A stretch of 64,000 nucleotides of DNA, taken from positions 6,707,501-6,771,500 of the forward strand of contig CM064427.1 of assembly GCA_032690845.1 (NCBI GenBank), given 5' to 3'. Both the position numbers and the translations under genes were made by a program. This document shows, in pieces, positions 21,569 through 34,317 of this stretch. How positions within the stretch are numbered: position 1 is the stretch's first letter; each line of letters opens with the position of its first letter. The notes below the pieces were generated by a model. That model saw nothing but the letters and a program-made list of their open reading frames with translations. It searched no databases and had not been told where the DNA came from. This stretch comes from Eleusine coracana subsp. coracana. Lineage: Eukaryota > Streptophyta > Magnoliopsida > Poales > Poaceae.

Positions 21569-21995
21569 AGAAAAGAATAGGAAAGTTAAAATTTACTCTC
21601 AGTGCGGGTTGCCAAATAAACAGCCCTCCAGCGTTCTAAGATCCTTGACTTGTACAACAACATATATCCGATATCCTAGGATATGGTCTATGTCGCCGGA
21701 CTAGCCTCACTTAGCCCGCTTTCATCATTGAGCATGGGTCAATTGCCTACATAGAATAGATAAGTAGTACAGACAGACAAGGAGAAGAATAGAAAAGTTA
21801 AAATTTGCTCTCAGTGCAGGTTGCCGAATCAACGACCCTCCAACGCTCTAAGATCCTTGACTTGTACGACAACATATATCTGATATCCTAGGATATGGTC
21901 CATGTCGCCGGACTAGCCTCACTTAGCCTGCTTTCATCATTGAGCATGGGTCGATTGTCTACGTAGAATAGATAAGTAGTACAGACAGACAAGGA
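21569..21995. repeat. Tandem duplication, two units of about 210 bp
   Basis: Two adjacent units, each starting agaaaagaataggaaagtta/gagaagaatagaaaagtta and containing gatatcctaggatatggtc and tgagcatgggtc, lie upstream of the TNPA gene. A partial third start follows at about 21990. They differ at scattered positions, mostly transitions. Confidence 0.85.
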
Positions 21996-22019
21996 GAAGA
22001 ATAGAAAAGTTAAAGCTCT

Positions 22020-22870
22020 CAGTACTAATCTCACTTAGCTCGCTCTCAATATCGAGTATATAAGGCAGTGAGCATCAACCTAGTATATAAGGAAGTGAGC
22101 ATCAACCTAGCTCAATGTTAACATAAAATATATAGGGAAGTGAGCATATATGACAGCTATGGCAGTGACAAGTATAGCGACAAGTAAATTATAACCATAG
22201 TGAGCATGACAGTGAGCATCTAATATATGGCAGCAAACAATGAGCATTTTCAGATGCTACCACTTAGTCCCAATGCAAAAAAAATACTAAGTATAGGACA
22301 GCAAGTAAACTACATGTATAGCGACTAGTGAGCATAGTGATACTATACAATTTGTAGAAATCTAGTTTCATAGATACAGAGCAGAAGCAATCAATGTGGA
22401 TCAAGTCCATTGCTAACAGTTCATACCAGGCTATTTCTTAGAATTATTACTGATATCATGTTATCAGTTAGAGCACAGAGCACATGAGCACAAGAGCACA
22501 GAGCATAAGGGGTCACTGATATCATGTTAGAGCATAGTGAGCATGACAGTGAGCATCTAATATGGCAGCAAACAGTGAGCATTTATAATTGCTAATAGTT
22601 CATAATCCAAGAAAAATGTGGATCAAATCAATTGCTAACAGTTCATAATCCAAGCAAAATGTGGATCAAATCAATTGCTAACAGTTCATACTTGAACTAG
22701 GTAGAGCACAGTGAGTGTTATTACTGATATCATGTTAGATCACAGAACTAGGTAGCATCGAGCACAGAGCACACTTGAACTAGGTAGCATCGAGCATAGA
22801 GCACAGAGCACAAGATCACAGTAAGCATTTAACATATATAGGTAGCACAAGATCACAATAAGCGATTAAC
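22020..22870. repeat. Degenerate tandem repeats of gagcat/gagcac units
   Basis: Short units (agtgagcat, cagagcaca, and longer aattgctaacagttcataatccaa blocks at 22587-22690) repeat irregularly. They probably belong to the non-coding middle of the CACTA element. Confidence 0.7.
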
Positions 22871-22873
22871 ATA

Positions 22874-23083
22874 CTCCCTCCGTTCAACATTATATGACAC
22901 TCTAGCCTTCTCAAGTTTTCTCAAATTATAAGACACCCTTGCTTCCCAATGCACCTTTCTCTCTTCCCAATACATCTCTATCTCTATCTCTCTCCTCCTC
23001 GTTTTTCATGCACCCACCTTTTTCACCTCTCCTTAATTCCTATGTCCGGAGCCAAAACGTCTTATAATGTTGAATGGAGGGAG
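22874..23083. mobile_element. Stowaway MITE with TA duplication
   Basis: Perfect-looking inverted ends ctccctccgttcaacattat / ataatgttgaatggagggag, 210 bp, flanked by TA (22872-22873 and 23084-23085). This is the standard Tc1/mariner-type Stowaway structure. It is nested in the CACTA non-coding region. Confidence 0.92.
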
Positions 23084-23139
23084 TATATAGGTAGCACAAG
23101 ATCACAGTATGCTATTGAAGGACAAGCATTGCCGCATTT

Positions 23140-23930
23140 TATCGAACAAGAACAGAGGGCGAGACAGGGAGAGAGGAGGGTTGAGGAAAAGGGTGCACCT
23201 GGTCGTCGACGGGTAGGAGGGCATCCGAGAGCAGGGGAGAGGGGATGAAGAGGAGTGTGCGGCGCTTACCAGAGAGAAGGCGAAGGCCGTCGAGGAGGGG
23301 GAGTCCCTCACGGCGATGGTTGGTGAGTTTGAGGAGGGGGAGGACGCCGACGCGCGCATGGTCGATGAGGGGGAGGAGGCAGCGGCGCTCGAGGACGACG
23401 AGGGGAGCAAGATGTGGTGACGCTCGGGGACGAGGAGGGGGGACCATAGTGGTGGCACTCATGGACAGAGAATGGAGCCCGTGCGCTCGTCGTCGATGAG
23501 GGACAAGGCAGCAGCGCTCAAGGAGGACCGGAGCACGATGCGGCGGTTCGAGGACAAGGAGGGGAGCCCAATGCGGCGGCGCTCGAGGATGAGGGGGGGC
23601 CCGTGATGGCGGTGCTCGGGATAGATGAGGGGGCCCGCAGGGCGGCCGTCGACAAGCAGAGGAGGAGGAGGCACGACGCAGCTTGCTCGAGGAGGCATCG
23701 GAGACGGAGGTGAGGAGGGCGCGACGGCGCTCGGGGAGATGGCAGCGGAATTGGAGAGCCTCACGACGTCAGAAAGAAAACAGCTGGGATTAGGGTTACG
23801 GGCCCACCGCGCCCTTGCTTATATAGGGGAAGCCTTTTTAGCACCAGTTTACAAAGCAAACCGCAGCTAAAAAGGAATAGCAGCGGTTGTCTATGAGAAC
23901 CGCCGCTAAAAAGCCGTTATTTTTTTTTAA
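23140..23930 (-). promoter_or_regulatory. Promoter, GC-rich leader and subterminal repeats of a CACTA gene
   Basis: On the minus strand: agcggcggtt-type repeats (23920-23830), then ctatataag (about 23828-23818), then ctaatcccagctg and a GC-rich leader with no conserved protein. The same order (repeats, TATA, leader) occurs in the short CACTA element at 38521-39509. It probably drove the TNPA-like gene. Confidence 0.5.
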
Positions 23931-24538
23931 AATTGTATTATTTATTTTAAAAAATTACCAGAGCCTTGTTATTTTGCAGAAAAACCCTTGAGTTCATTAT
24001 TTACTATATTTTAGTCCTATCTTTTTACACTTAGGCCCCTATACTTAATAAAAAATAATGTTATGTCCTAAAATTTTGTAGAAACAACCCTACACTTTTT
24101 ATTAATTACATTTCAGTCCTAATATTTTTACAATTTAGTTCTTGTTATTTTATAAAATTCCAAATAGGTTCCTAAACTCTTTTATTTTTACCTTTTAGCC
24201 CCTAAAACTTAAACTAGCATAACTTTTCAACCATAATTCTGATTTTTATCTTCAATTTTTGGTCTCCTCTTACTGTTTCAATAACATCTTTCTATTTAAA
24301 TAAGTTACACAATCTTCATATTCAAAGAAGCATAAATTATATAGAACATAATACAAGGTTCACCTAATAAACAATACTTTAAAAATAAAATTACATGATG
24401 CTTGAGTTAGCTTTGAACGACTTTTCCTTAGCAGTGATCGGTGCGCATGTAGGGCATTCCTCCAGCATAGGAGAGTCTTGCTTCTATGAGTTCAAACTTT
24501 TTTGGATCTATGAAAAATAACACCTCATCATATTGATT

Positions 24539-27500
24539 CTATTCATCTCGATCCTCTATATTTTCCACTCCCACAATTCTTTGTTTACCTAAAACCACAA
24601 TGTATTTCTTTTCGTACTTTGGATCAAGTACATAAAACACCTGTTCCATGGTCTTGGCCAGTATCCAAGGCTCGTCTTTGTGACCAACATTGTTAAGATC
24701 AACGATTGTGAAACCATACTCATCCACCTCTATGCCATTTGGGTGTTTCACCCATTTGCATTTAAATATGGGAACCTGTAAATTTGCACCGTAGTCTAGT
24801 TCCCATATTTTCTCAATGTACTCATAATACTAGGTCTCCTAGTCCCCTTTATCAATAGCTTCTACTCGAACACCGTTGTTTTGATACTTGCTCTTCTTAT
24901 CCTTCTGTTTGGCGTAGAAGGTAAAACCATTGATGTCGTATGCCTGAAAGGTAACCACGGTTCTTCTCGAGCGGTTAGCTAACTTTCTCAACACTTTCTC
25001 TTCCACAGACTTGCCACTTGGAAGGTCTATGGAGCTAAACCATGATGTGAAAGAACGCTTGTGCTCTTTTATGATCCATTCATCCATCACATCCTTGTTG
25101 TTTCGGCGGAGCTCTAGCAGATATTTCTCAAAGTACGGTCCCACAATCTGCGTCTGTTGCAATATGCTGAAATGTGCTTGGTCCACTTGTTTGAAGTCAA
25201 GGTCGATAAACGACCTACGTCCTTTTATACCTTTTCTAGATAATCTACCCTCACGATGAGATATAGGGAGACCAATTGATCTGCTACCATCATTAATGTA
25301 ATCTGAGAAACATTCGATGATCTCCTTAGTTGTGTAGCCTCGATCATAGAACCCTCTGGATGTGAACGAGTACGTACATAGCGTTTCAATACATACATGA
25401 ACCTCTCAAATGGAAACATATGATGAAGGTAGACGGGGCCCAATGCAGAGATCTAGTCAATAATATGAATCATGAAGTGTTTCATCATATCGAAAAAGGA
25501 TGGAGGGAAGACCATCTCAAGTATGCATATTGTTTCCTTCATGTGGGTCCATAGGTCATTTAACTCGTCTTCAGTTATCACCTTCTTCGATATCACGTTA
25601 AAGAAGTAGCAAAGGCAATTACAGCCAACTTCAGCCATGGCGATTTCATAGCTCGGATAGCAATAGGAAGAAACACCGAAAACATTATATGGCAATCATG
25701 AGTATTATACCCACTTATCTTTAACTCTTCCATGTTTACAAGATTCTTGATATTCGATGAGGAACCCGTCGGTACTTTAATCCCACTGAGACACTTACAG
25801 AATGCTGCTTTCTCCTCAATCGTAAGGGTGTAGGCTACCGGGGGAGAAAGTACTTTCCATTAGCTCTTTCTTGTGGATGGAGCTCTAGTCTTATTCTCAT
25901 CTCTATAAGATCTCTACGTGCGCTGAGTCCATCCTTTGTCTTACCAGGTTGGTTGAGTATAAGTCCGCTAGTATTGTCAAATACACCCTTCCCAATATGC
26001 ATCCAGTCGAAGGCATGAGTCACTGATGTTTTTAACAAGGTCAAACACGACGCTATCAGTCCAACGTCGAGGTTCTATGTCATTCTTAACATTTCCATCA
26101 AAGTGTCTAGCCATCACGCGATACCTGTGTTTTGCTGGGAAGAATCGGCGGTTTCACGTGTACACTAGCTTCTGGGATGCTGGAAGGTACACATAGGATG
26201 TATCATCAACACACACGAAACATGTCGCCCTTCCTTTGACCTGCTCCGATAGCGCCCTTAGTGCCAGGGAATGACTTATCATGCAGAAAATAATTGCTCT
26301 GAGCGTGAAGTACTCTCTTTGATACTCATCCCACATACGGACCCCCTCCAACCATAGTTTCTGTATGTCTTTGAACAATGGTACTAAGAAGACGTCTATG
26401 TCCTTACCAGGTTCTTTGGGCCCAGATATAAGAGTGGTCAGCAGTAGATACTTACGCTTATGGCATAACCATGGTGGAATGGAGTACATTGCTAGTATCA
26501 CTGGCCAAGTGCTATGCGGATTCCTCATTTGACCGAAAGGGTTCATCCTGTCTATACTCAGTGCAAACCGTAGGTTCCTTTCCTCATCAGAGAAGTCTCG
26601 ATGATTCTCATCAAACATTTTCCACTGCGTTCCATCATCTGGATGCCTGAGCTTACCGTCCCCCTTGCGTACATGCCATGTCATCATTGCCGTATCACTG
26701 GGGTTGGCAAACAAGCGTCTGATGGGATCGACCACGGGTAAGTACTACATGACTAAGGCAGGAACCTTACTATCATCATTGTCAATCGATGATAGAACTT
26801 CTTTTCTTCTTTCTCCCCTTTGTTGTATTCTTCACGCCACCATCGGCATCATAATCATTGTTCCTCTTATAACGACTGCATTTGCACCTTGGGCATCTCA
26901 CAACGTTTTGATGCTCTTTTCAATACAATATGCAATGATTTGGACATGCGCGAATTTTTTGCACGCTCAATGAAAGTGTGGAAATCAGATTTTTAGCAAG
27001 GTATGTTGTCTATGGCAACAAGTTGAGCTTCGTCAGCGCGTCGGAAATAAGTTTCAACAAATCTGTAAAACTAGCGTCCGACCAGCCATGCATGGCCTTC
27101 AGCTTCATCAGCTCAAGTACAGTATGCAACACGGTGAACCCTTTACCACATCGCTTAGATTCATCATATAATGGATTCTTTGATGCCTTATCTATTCTAT
27201 AAAAATTATCAAGTCCTTTAGTTGTACCGGTATTGATCAACACCTGCGGCTCAATATGACATAATAACTCCTCAACATCAAAATCAGCTTCACCAGGCGA
27301 CTCTATCATATCTGTACCAGGCGAATTGATAGCCTTGACTTCAACTTCAATATGCTCATCAAATTCCATATCGACCACACTGTTCTCACCATATTTTGTC
27401 CATCTTGTGTTCCCCTCAACGAAACCCCTTCGCACCAAGTGTGAGTTGATTACTTCTATATCATTCCACAACTTCTGATTCTTGCAATCAAAATACGGAC

Positions 27501-27621
27501 AATATATATCAGTCGTCCGTTCATGTCGAGCATGTTGTACGGCCCCTTCGATGAATTTAGAGACTTCGCGTAAAAATATTGGACCCAGTCTTGGTGCCTC
27601 GTACATCCAAGATCTATCCAT
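24539..27621 (-). pseudogene. CACTA TNP2-type transposase, multiply broken
   Basis: Begins MDRSWMYEAPRLGP (27621), the transposase-associated N-terminal domain with CPYFDCKNQK (a zinc-binding-like C..C). After a decayed stretch with ACPNHC and VRCPRCKCSRYK, 26735-26154 is the TNP2 core (DGKLRHPDDGTQWKMF, NPFGQMRNPHSTWPVILA, PPWLC, ISGPKEPGKDIDVFLVPL). 26044-25835 continues it (HAFDWMHIGKGVFDN). 25695-25225 is the DUF4218-like region (FPPSFFDMMKHFMIH, MFPFERFMYVLKRYVR). 25186-24539 is the DUF4216-like end (EVDEYGFTIVDLNNVGHKDE). The pieces lie in all three frames with several stops, so no active product is expected. The usual role is binding and cutting of CACTA ends. Confidence 0.88.
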
Positions 27622-27699
27622 CGCGAACGGCCTTGAACGTGAACCAAAAAAATGTTTAAATTAATTAATTAGTTATGTGCAACAAAAATATTAAATATT

Positions 27700-30040
27700 T
27701 ATTATATATATTAGCAAAGTATCCGTGCGTTGCCACGGACTTTATATATAATATAAAAAAAGGTAATTAGAATAAGTGTGTGCAAAATATTGATAATTCA
27801 ATATGGTGTGTGGTCTGTGGAATGCATGTACAAGAATATATGTGGCAGTAAACTCTCATAGACATACACATGGCGATGTCGCTATTATGCTCTATTTTTT
27901 ATCGGCAGCCAGATATGTCGATCGATTATACGGGAAGAAGGTAGCTAAGAATTAGAAAACAAAAAGAGGTATGTGCCTATTGTAATTGAGCCAAGGCAAG
28001 ATGTTAGAGGTAAATTAGTAAATTATTTTGTAGGAAATGATAGTCTTCCCCAGGCGACCATGGAGGCATGAAGAATTGCCATCTGGTAGAAGATGAAGAC
28101 TTTGCTATCATCTAACTTTGTCAAGAACAAAACCACCACCGTTGTCATGATTTTTTTTTCCAGAGATCCATGCTCAATGTAGAGTTTGCCGTTGGCGGCA
28201 GCATTGAGTTCATGCCCTATTTTGTAGTTCCAGCTATCAACATAATTGAGCAAGAGGCTGCTTTGGATGCCATGGTATCTCTAATATGTTGACTTAAATT
28301 GATGACTGGTTTGATCTGTTTCATTGCTCTTCCAAGGAGTTGATGTCTCGTTGGTACCTTTTCTGTTTTCCCAACCAAAGCAAATGGACATAGCTCACCA
28401 CCATCAAAACATTGTGAACTAAAGCACCATCACACCTACCAAGTATTTTTTATTATTGACACCCAAGAGGCCAAGACTGCATCATTGCAATTTTCATCTC
28501 CAGAGTTCGCCTTGCCATGAAGCTGAGTAGAATAGGCGCCCTGTGCATGCATAATATGTTGTCAGGTTGCTAAACGCGCCGACGGATCAGTCGTAGTGGT
28601 CTACAACCTTAGGGATGGGGCGAGGGTGGAGGGGGAAGAAGGGATGGCTGGAGTTAGGGTGGCGCCCGGAGCTTGCCATGAAAACTGCCGACATGGACGA
28701 AAAGGAGGAGCAGAGGGATCATCGGATCGCCTTGACCATCGGGCGGCTCAATAGATTGGTGAAGTCAAGCTTTTTACCTTGCGCTGGGTCGACAGGTTGG
28801 CTCGCTCGACTGAAGAGATGGAGGCCTTACTTGTTTTGATGCAGGACTCCTACATAATTTTTTTCCCTGGACATCTGAGACCGTGATCAATCTCAGAACC
28901 TTCTAATTACAGACGTGGACACAGAAACAGGTGTGGTATCCAAACAGAATTAGGCTGCAAGCCATGGGAATGGATGGCGAGAGGGAGCAAGAGGGAGGAT
29001 GTGGAGAGATGGGTATCGACGGCCACGGCCACCGATGACGATTGTGACCGTGAGTCTCATGAGTACAACTATTGGCTTGCATTGAGAAATAAACAGAATT
29101 TAAATTGGACTCACACTCATGTACGGAATAAACTTTAGAATGTGAAGCCCAACTCGCAATGCAAACAGGGCTTTTCACAAGACTATGATGACTACATGAC
29201 ACCTCTGGACCTTCATAAAGCCCAACATGCAATTCACACAGCCTATAAATAGCACTACATTGCAACGTGATTTTAAACTTGAAAACAAGCTCCAATGGGA
29301 AAAGGTAAAACATGAAAATTGTAGATCTCATCGAGGCCTTTTTGAAATTTATGTGGATCATATTATTTGAACTTCAGAGGTAGAAGATATGGGCCCCACA
29401 CAGAGACCTGCACTTGAATCGTATATTTGGAAACAAAAACGGCGTGATGTGTACTTCCATTGAATGCCAAAGTTTTAGAACTTTTTAAGAGCTACGAGAT
29501 AGAATCCGAGTTTGACTCATTTGAGCTCCAGATGAGGGAGTTATGATTTTTATAATTTAGTACTTGATATGGAAGATACGAAACCGATTTGAATTCAATC
29601 TCTAACTTTATGGATACGAAGTGGACGACCACACCTCAATTAATAAATTACTAGCAAAATACCCGTGCATTGCCATGGGTCTTTGTTAAAAAATTTTATG
29701 GTTATAATGTTTTTTCTAACTATAAAAGGTTTTCAATTAATCAATTTTTTTGGCTTGAGCATTTGCTCTATTTTTATTTTGCTTTACCTTTTTGAGTTTT
29801 AAAAAGAATATTCATTATAATAATTTTGAAGTGAGTTATTACTTGAATTCTTGTTATTAGTTTCCATCCAAAATATGAAGTGAGTCCAATTCAATAAAAG
29901 ATTAAAAAATGATTCAAAAACGACTCAAACTGATTGATGAATCATTGTAGAATACAAAATGAATACGACAATATTTCACATTTAAGATACATTTAGACAC
30001 GAAAAAAGTGGTCTAGACGACCTCACCTCAATTAATAAGT

Positions 30041-30107
<67 letters not shown>

Positions 30108-30630
30108 AATAAATTACATAAAGCGAGAAATATTATGCAAGCTAAAATGAAACAAACATCAAATTAACTTCAAATTATTATATATATTATTAATAATAAA
30201 AATGAATATTCCTCTTGCCCTAACACTCTCTCTCTTCTAGTAACCTAACTAGATCTAGATTTTCATTAAATTAAAAGATGCTAGATATAGTAATTTTTTA
30301 TCTAGTGATGAAAATAGATGATGTATGCCTTCATAAACTTCAACTACAACCCAATAGAACCATAAAAATCAAACGAATTTAGCTAACATTTGATGAAAAC
30401 CTAACAAACTTGAAATGCAAAATTGAACTTTATTTCAAAATAATAGCAAAAAAAAATGTATGAGATGAGTTCCCCGTACCTCAGAGAGCAAATTTCTGCA
30501 ATAAAAAAACGCAAAACCTGCCCCCCCCCCACCCCCTTGATTTTTGTGATTTGCCCAAATTTTCGGGCTGCCTCTGTTCGAGTGAGGGCCGGAGCTGTCC
30601 GTATGCGGCTTTAATAGCATGGCCACTTTA
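27700..30630. other. AT-rich region with two Helitron-like hairpin motifs
   Basis: tagcaaagtatccgtgcgtt (27711) and actagcaaaatacccgtgca (29651) are forms of a motif often found near grass Helitron-type ends. Full termini were not confirmed. A 76-codon minus-strand frame at 28253-28023 (YVDSWNYKIGHELNAAANGK) looks like a gene fragment of unknown family. 29400-29640 resembles decayed retroelement sequence. Confidence 0.35.
30043..30101. repeat. (TA)n microsatellite
   Basis: About 29 uninterrupted TA repeats. Length may vary between plants. Confidence 0.95.
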
Positions 30631-30631
30631 T

Positions 30632-31340
30632 AGTGGCACTATTATTCTCTTAATAGCGGCGGTTGGAATTATCAACCGCCGCTATAAAGTTCACAATCCT
30701 CCTATCATCAGAGATCGAGCCGCCAATTGTTGGCGGAAGGGGGTGCAGGCATCCTCTCCCCTCCTTCTGTCACAGGCAGAGGCAGAGACGGGCGGTGGAG
30801 GCTGGGAGCAATCGGCGTTGGCGATTGAGCCAGGGGAAGGTGGTTGTGGAGGTGGTCGGGCGAGACGAAGACAACGGATCCTGTTCAAAGGCAGATTCAG
30901 CTAGGTGCAGAAGGAGGTGGCTGAGTGTGACGAATGCAGCAGACGCGGAGCCGGACGATGCTGGTTCGCAGGTTGATGCGGCTGACTGCATCTCCTCTCC
31001 CCCGACGAGTTGCAGGCGGAGGCGGGTGCAGGTGGTGACGCCCCTCTTCCTGCCACAGGCGGCTGTAGAGGCAAGTGGCCAAGGCAGAGGTGGGCGGAGG
31101 AGGCGGAGGCTTGTTGGCGGACGTGAGTGGCTGCAGCTCCTCTCCCCGGCAAGTCGGAGCCAGAGGTGGGTGCAGGCGTCGTCTCCCCTCTTATTGTCTC
31201 AGCCAACTGGAGAGGCGAGCGATGGAGGCTCGGAAGCGGAGGTGGAGGTGAGGAGGTGGGGGAAACGGACAAAGTACAATGTGGAAGGTTCATATGGTAC
31301 CGGTTCACAGGTGGTGTGTGTAATTGGGTCATAAATTAAT
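30632..31340. mobile_element. CACTA-related fragment
   Basis: Begins cactattattctcttaatag followed by agcggcggttgg / ccgccgctataaag repeats, then about 550 bp of GC-rich sequence with featureless open frames (up to 223 codons). The opposite end was not found. This resembles the end-plus-leader arrangement of the other CACTA copies here. Confidence 0.45.
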
Positions 31341-32260
31341 CGAGATGGGGTCGAAGACCACAGGTTGGACGAAAATCACAGGTGAAAGATAAAATGTATT
31401 TGGTATATTAAATAGTAGAGATTTTCACAACACGTGTGGAGGTAGTTCTCCTGCCTAACGAGGTCAAACTTTTCATAAAAATTACCCACAACACTGCTAG
31501 TGCGTACCGGTTCCTTTATTTTTCTTCTTTCTCCTTTATGACGCTGTCCGTCACCTTGAGAAGCTCCACCCGCTGGCATCATCTCGTTCTCGTAACCTCG
31601 TTGACACCTCAATGCGCCCCCACCTACTGGCGCGAGCTTCATCGTGGTCTCGCCCTCTCCTTCCCGAACACGCGAGCGAGCCGCTTCGCACACACGATCT
31701 GTGTTGCAGCCATGCAGTCCAACATGCCCAGGCGTAAAGTCTCGGCCTCATGGTCACGGGGGCATGGGCGGGCTTTGTCGCAGTCATGCGTGTGCAGGCC
31801 TCGTGTTGGAATTATATGGGCTTTGCTCATTTTTATTTGTAATAATTTCATGAACGGTAGAAGTGCATGGTTTAGTCCCAGATTGCAAGTGTGTGTGGAT
31901 GGGAGAAGGGAAGAACAAATATGCTCACACACCTTGTCTCATCAGGCAAGACATTCCTTTTTGTTGTGTGTCCAATACATATTGATATGAAAACTGACTT
32001 AGTTACGGAGTGTCCAATCCTATCGCTCCCCTCAATAAATACATATGGATGCCACCGCAGGTCACATTACGCAAATGCCTAGGGTTGTGCCTCTCTCTAC
32101 TGTTACGCCGTTAAGACTTCTCCATCCTGATCGTCGGCGTGCACTGACGAACGGGAGAGCGGATCTCCGAAACCGTTGTTCTCTGCGATACTACATCGGG
32201 AGAGGGCGAATAAGGTTTTTGGGAAGTGCTCTATGTGACTGCTCGATCGCTTTGTCATTT
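31341..32260. other. No gene seen
   Basis: Mixed composition. The open frames overlap each other on both strands and lack motifs. 31500-31790 is moderately GC-rich, and 31870-32060 AT-rich. Confidence 0.4.
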
Positions 32261-32280
32261 TCGTCAAGCTCGTCTAAAAA

Positions 32281-33651
32281 TGAGGAGGGGGGGGGGGGTG
32301 AATAGGCAATCTAAAAATTAACCAAAAACCAATACTTAAAACAAAATTAAACAGACAATGATGGAACTTCCAACAGTTTCTGATAGAACTTCCGTCACCA
32401 TAGAAATTTTGTCAATTGATAGAAGTTTTTCGTTTTGAAGGTGAAAACAAATTGAAATGTAGAAATTAAAAGAAGATGAGGAATCTACTTGTGTAGAAGG
32501 GTTGCTAGCTTAGTGTAGCTCTCAAATCCTGCAGGAGGTAGTAACCAAAGCAACATATAAGTGGATCAAGCACAAAAGATACTATGGAACAAGGAAGCTC
32601 AATAATAAAGACACATGCAAGAATAATAAGAGAGACATAATGATTTTTACCGAGATTCAGCAGCCACACTAAGTATACTTCCTCGTTAAGAGGTCACACT
32701 AAGTGGCTAGACCTCTCTCAATCCTTGCTCTCGCCAAACAATCACTAAGATCGAACTTGGATTCTTTCTACACTTGATTCGTTTCCTCCCGAGGTGAATC
32801 ACTCGTTTACAAACGTCCCCGTCTCACCACAATACTTAGGGAGCTCACGGGTGACGCCTGCCGTCTAGGATACCAAGTCTCCAAGAGTAACAAGTAATAT
32901 AAATCATGTATAGGGAGGGAAAAGTGTGCTCAAGCATTTGAGTGGATAGATTGGAGCTTTCATGGTTAGATCTCTCTCACAAAGAATATGAATCTCAAGA
33001 ACAAGTGCAAGAGTAAGAGAGGGGAGCAAAAGCTGAAAGTAGAGTGAAATGCTAGTCCAACCTTTGCAACGGACAAATGGAAAGGTATATATAGAAGAGC
33101 TCCAAAAACTAACCATTCGAGTGTAATTCTAGGATTGATGGAACTTCCTTGAAGAGCCATGGAACTTCCATTATTTCAAAAGAGTCATTGTGCGGGCTAG
33201 GATTTCACTGTGATAGGGGATGACAGAACTTCTGTCACAGGAATGACAGAACTTCTATAACTCTTGGGTTGCAAGGACCCTGGAATTTTCAGTGATGGAA
33301 CTTCTATCAAAAGCTGACGGAACTTCCGTCACTCTCTGTTTGGCTCAGTAGAGTTTGCTCTTTTAGTTGCTTTTTGTGGCTAAGTTTTACTTAAAGGTTT
33401 GGTTTTGTTTGAGCACAATAATTCTCTAGTAGCAAGATTGTTTACCTCTCTTAATAGTTCGACATTCCTATGACTCAACAAATTAAATAAAAACAAATCT
33501 TCGAAGCTTCTTTTGAGTCTATTTTCTTTTCTTCTTGGATAGAGGAATGAACCATCTTACAATGTGGGTAATAGAAGTCTTTTGATAATCTGCATATCTT
33601 CTTCAAACATATATTAGTATATTTCAAGTCTAATGTTAACATTCACCAACA
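32281..33651 (-). mobile_element. LTR of a Copia SIRE/Maximus-like element
   Basis: On the minus strand it starts tgttggtgaatgttaac (33651), has a TATA box (33086-33093), repeated ggaagttccatc / agaagttctgtca motifs (33120-33330 and 32360-32400), and ends near gattgcctattcacccccc, the motif typical of SIRE/Maximus LTR 3' ends. A 12-base G run sits at that end. The exact inner end and target duplication could not be set. No internal genes flank it, so it is a solo or truncated LTR. It differs in sequence from the LTR at 9362. Confidence 0.65.
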
Positions 33652-34035
33652 CTCACTAGGGGATTCTAGATGCATCTTCATCGTCGCCACAACTCGTCTT
33701 CATCTATGTCGAGTCGATCTCTCCCGCTGTCGCTAGCAACGTAACGATGTTGAACATCGTTGTCGCCTACTCTCCCCAGACCTGAAGGAAACGTACGTAC
33801 TTTCATCCCAAACCATATCTTTTATACTAGCTATTGTGATCTATTTATCTATGATAGTTGCTTTATAAACATGTCTAGATCTTGCGTAGACTTGTCTAAT
33901 TTATCATGTAATATGTTAATCATATTTATAATTTATTTTTAGATTAATATAAAACTAAAAGTGATAATTTATCCAACACCTCCTTCCTGCTTTCTCTCTC
34001 CCCGACACCTCCACGTAGGCACCATGGAGCTCAAC

Positions 34036-34317
34036 TGTAACGTCCTGCCGCTCCGAGACTGGGTCTGCTTACATCTGGCAGCTCTTTAGGACCTTAAGAC
34101 TGCTCTCACAGACCAACACTGGTCTTTTTTGCACACTTTATCCTTATTCGTGCACACCCGTAAATAACTTTCCGACCGGTCACCCATCCCTAAATTGCTC
34201 TAGATCAATCACGCTTAACATTAGAGTTTTTTAAAGATGAGATTCCGAAAAATAAGTTACAACTTGTTGGTATGAGTATTCTATCAATCCTATTAAGCCT
34301 TATGCCAGGATGTCACA
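34036..34317 (-). mobile_element. Cassandra-type TRIM solo LTR
   Basis: 282 bp, starting tgtgacatcctggc (34317) and ending ggcaggacgttaca (34036) on the minus strand, flanked by the same six bases ctcaac (34030-34035, 34318-34323). It carries a 5S rRNA-like segment: gttaagcgtg (34219-34210) and gggatgggtgacc (34190-34178), matching the internal Pol III promoter elements of 5S genes in the right order and spacing range. A 5S-derived region inside the LTR defines Cassandra. No second LTR is seen. Confidence 0.85.
34150..34262 (-). other. 5S rRNA-derived segment inside the Cassandra LTR
   Basis: aatgttaagcgtg resembles the 5S box A region and gggatgggtgacc the intermediate element/box C start. 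The following bases (ggtcggaaagttatttacgg) diverge from the 5S ctcctgggaagtc. It is not a functional 5S gene. Confidence 0.75.

Larger units (their letters stand above)
17365..27650 (-). mobile_element. Decayed autonomous-type CACTA (En/Spm) complex
   Basis: Contains a TNP2-type transposase (27621-24539), a TNPA-like/Ulp1 protein (21468-18230) and subterminal repeats at 17365-17640 and 23825-23920, all read on the minus strand. A promoter-like tatataag and a GC-rich leader (23830-23140) sit between the two genes, after subterminal repeats. The complex may therefore be two elements, one nested in or joined to the other. The outer right terminus was not found. Both genes carry stops and frameshifts. 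Confidence 0.75.

Noticed and set aside
22020..22870. Possible CRISPR-like array of gagcat repeats
   Set aside because: Units are irregular, adjacent and without unique spacers; this is plant nuclear DNA inside a transposon.
23102..23870. Five overlapping frames near 23.1-23.9 kb
   Set aside because: GC-rich leader of a CACTA element; frames on both strands and no domain.
30663..31339. 223-codon plus-strand frame
   Set aside because: Low-complexity Gly/Arg-rich translation following CACTA repeats; not protein-like.
34150..34262. Functional 5S rRNA gene
   Set aside because: Only parts of the internal promoter match; the rest is diverged and the segment sits in an LTR with terminal repeats.
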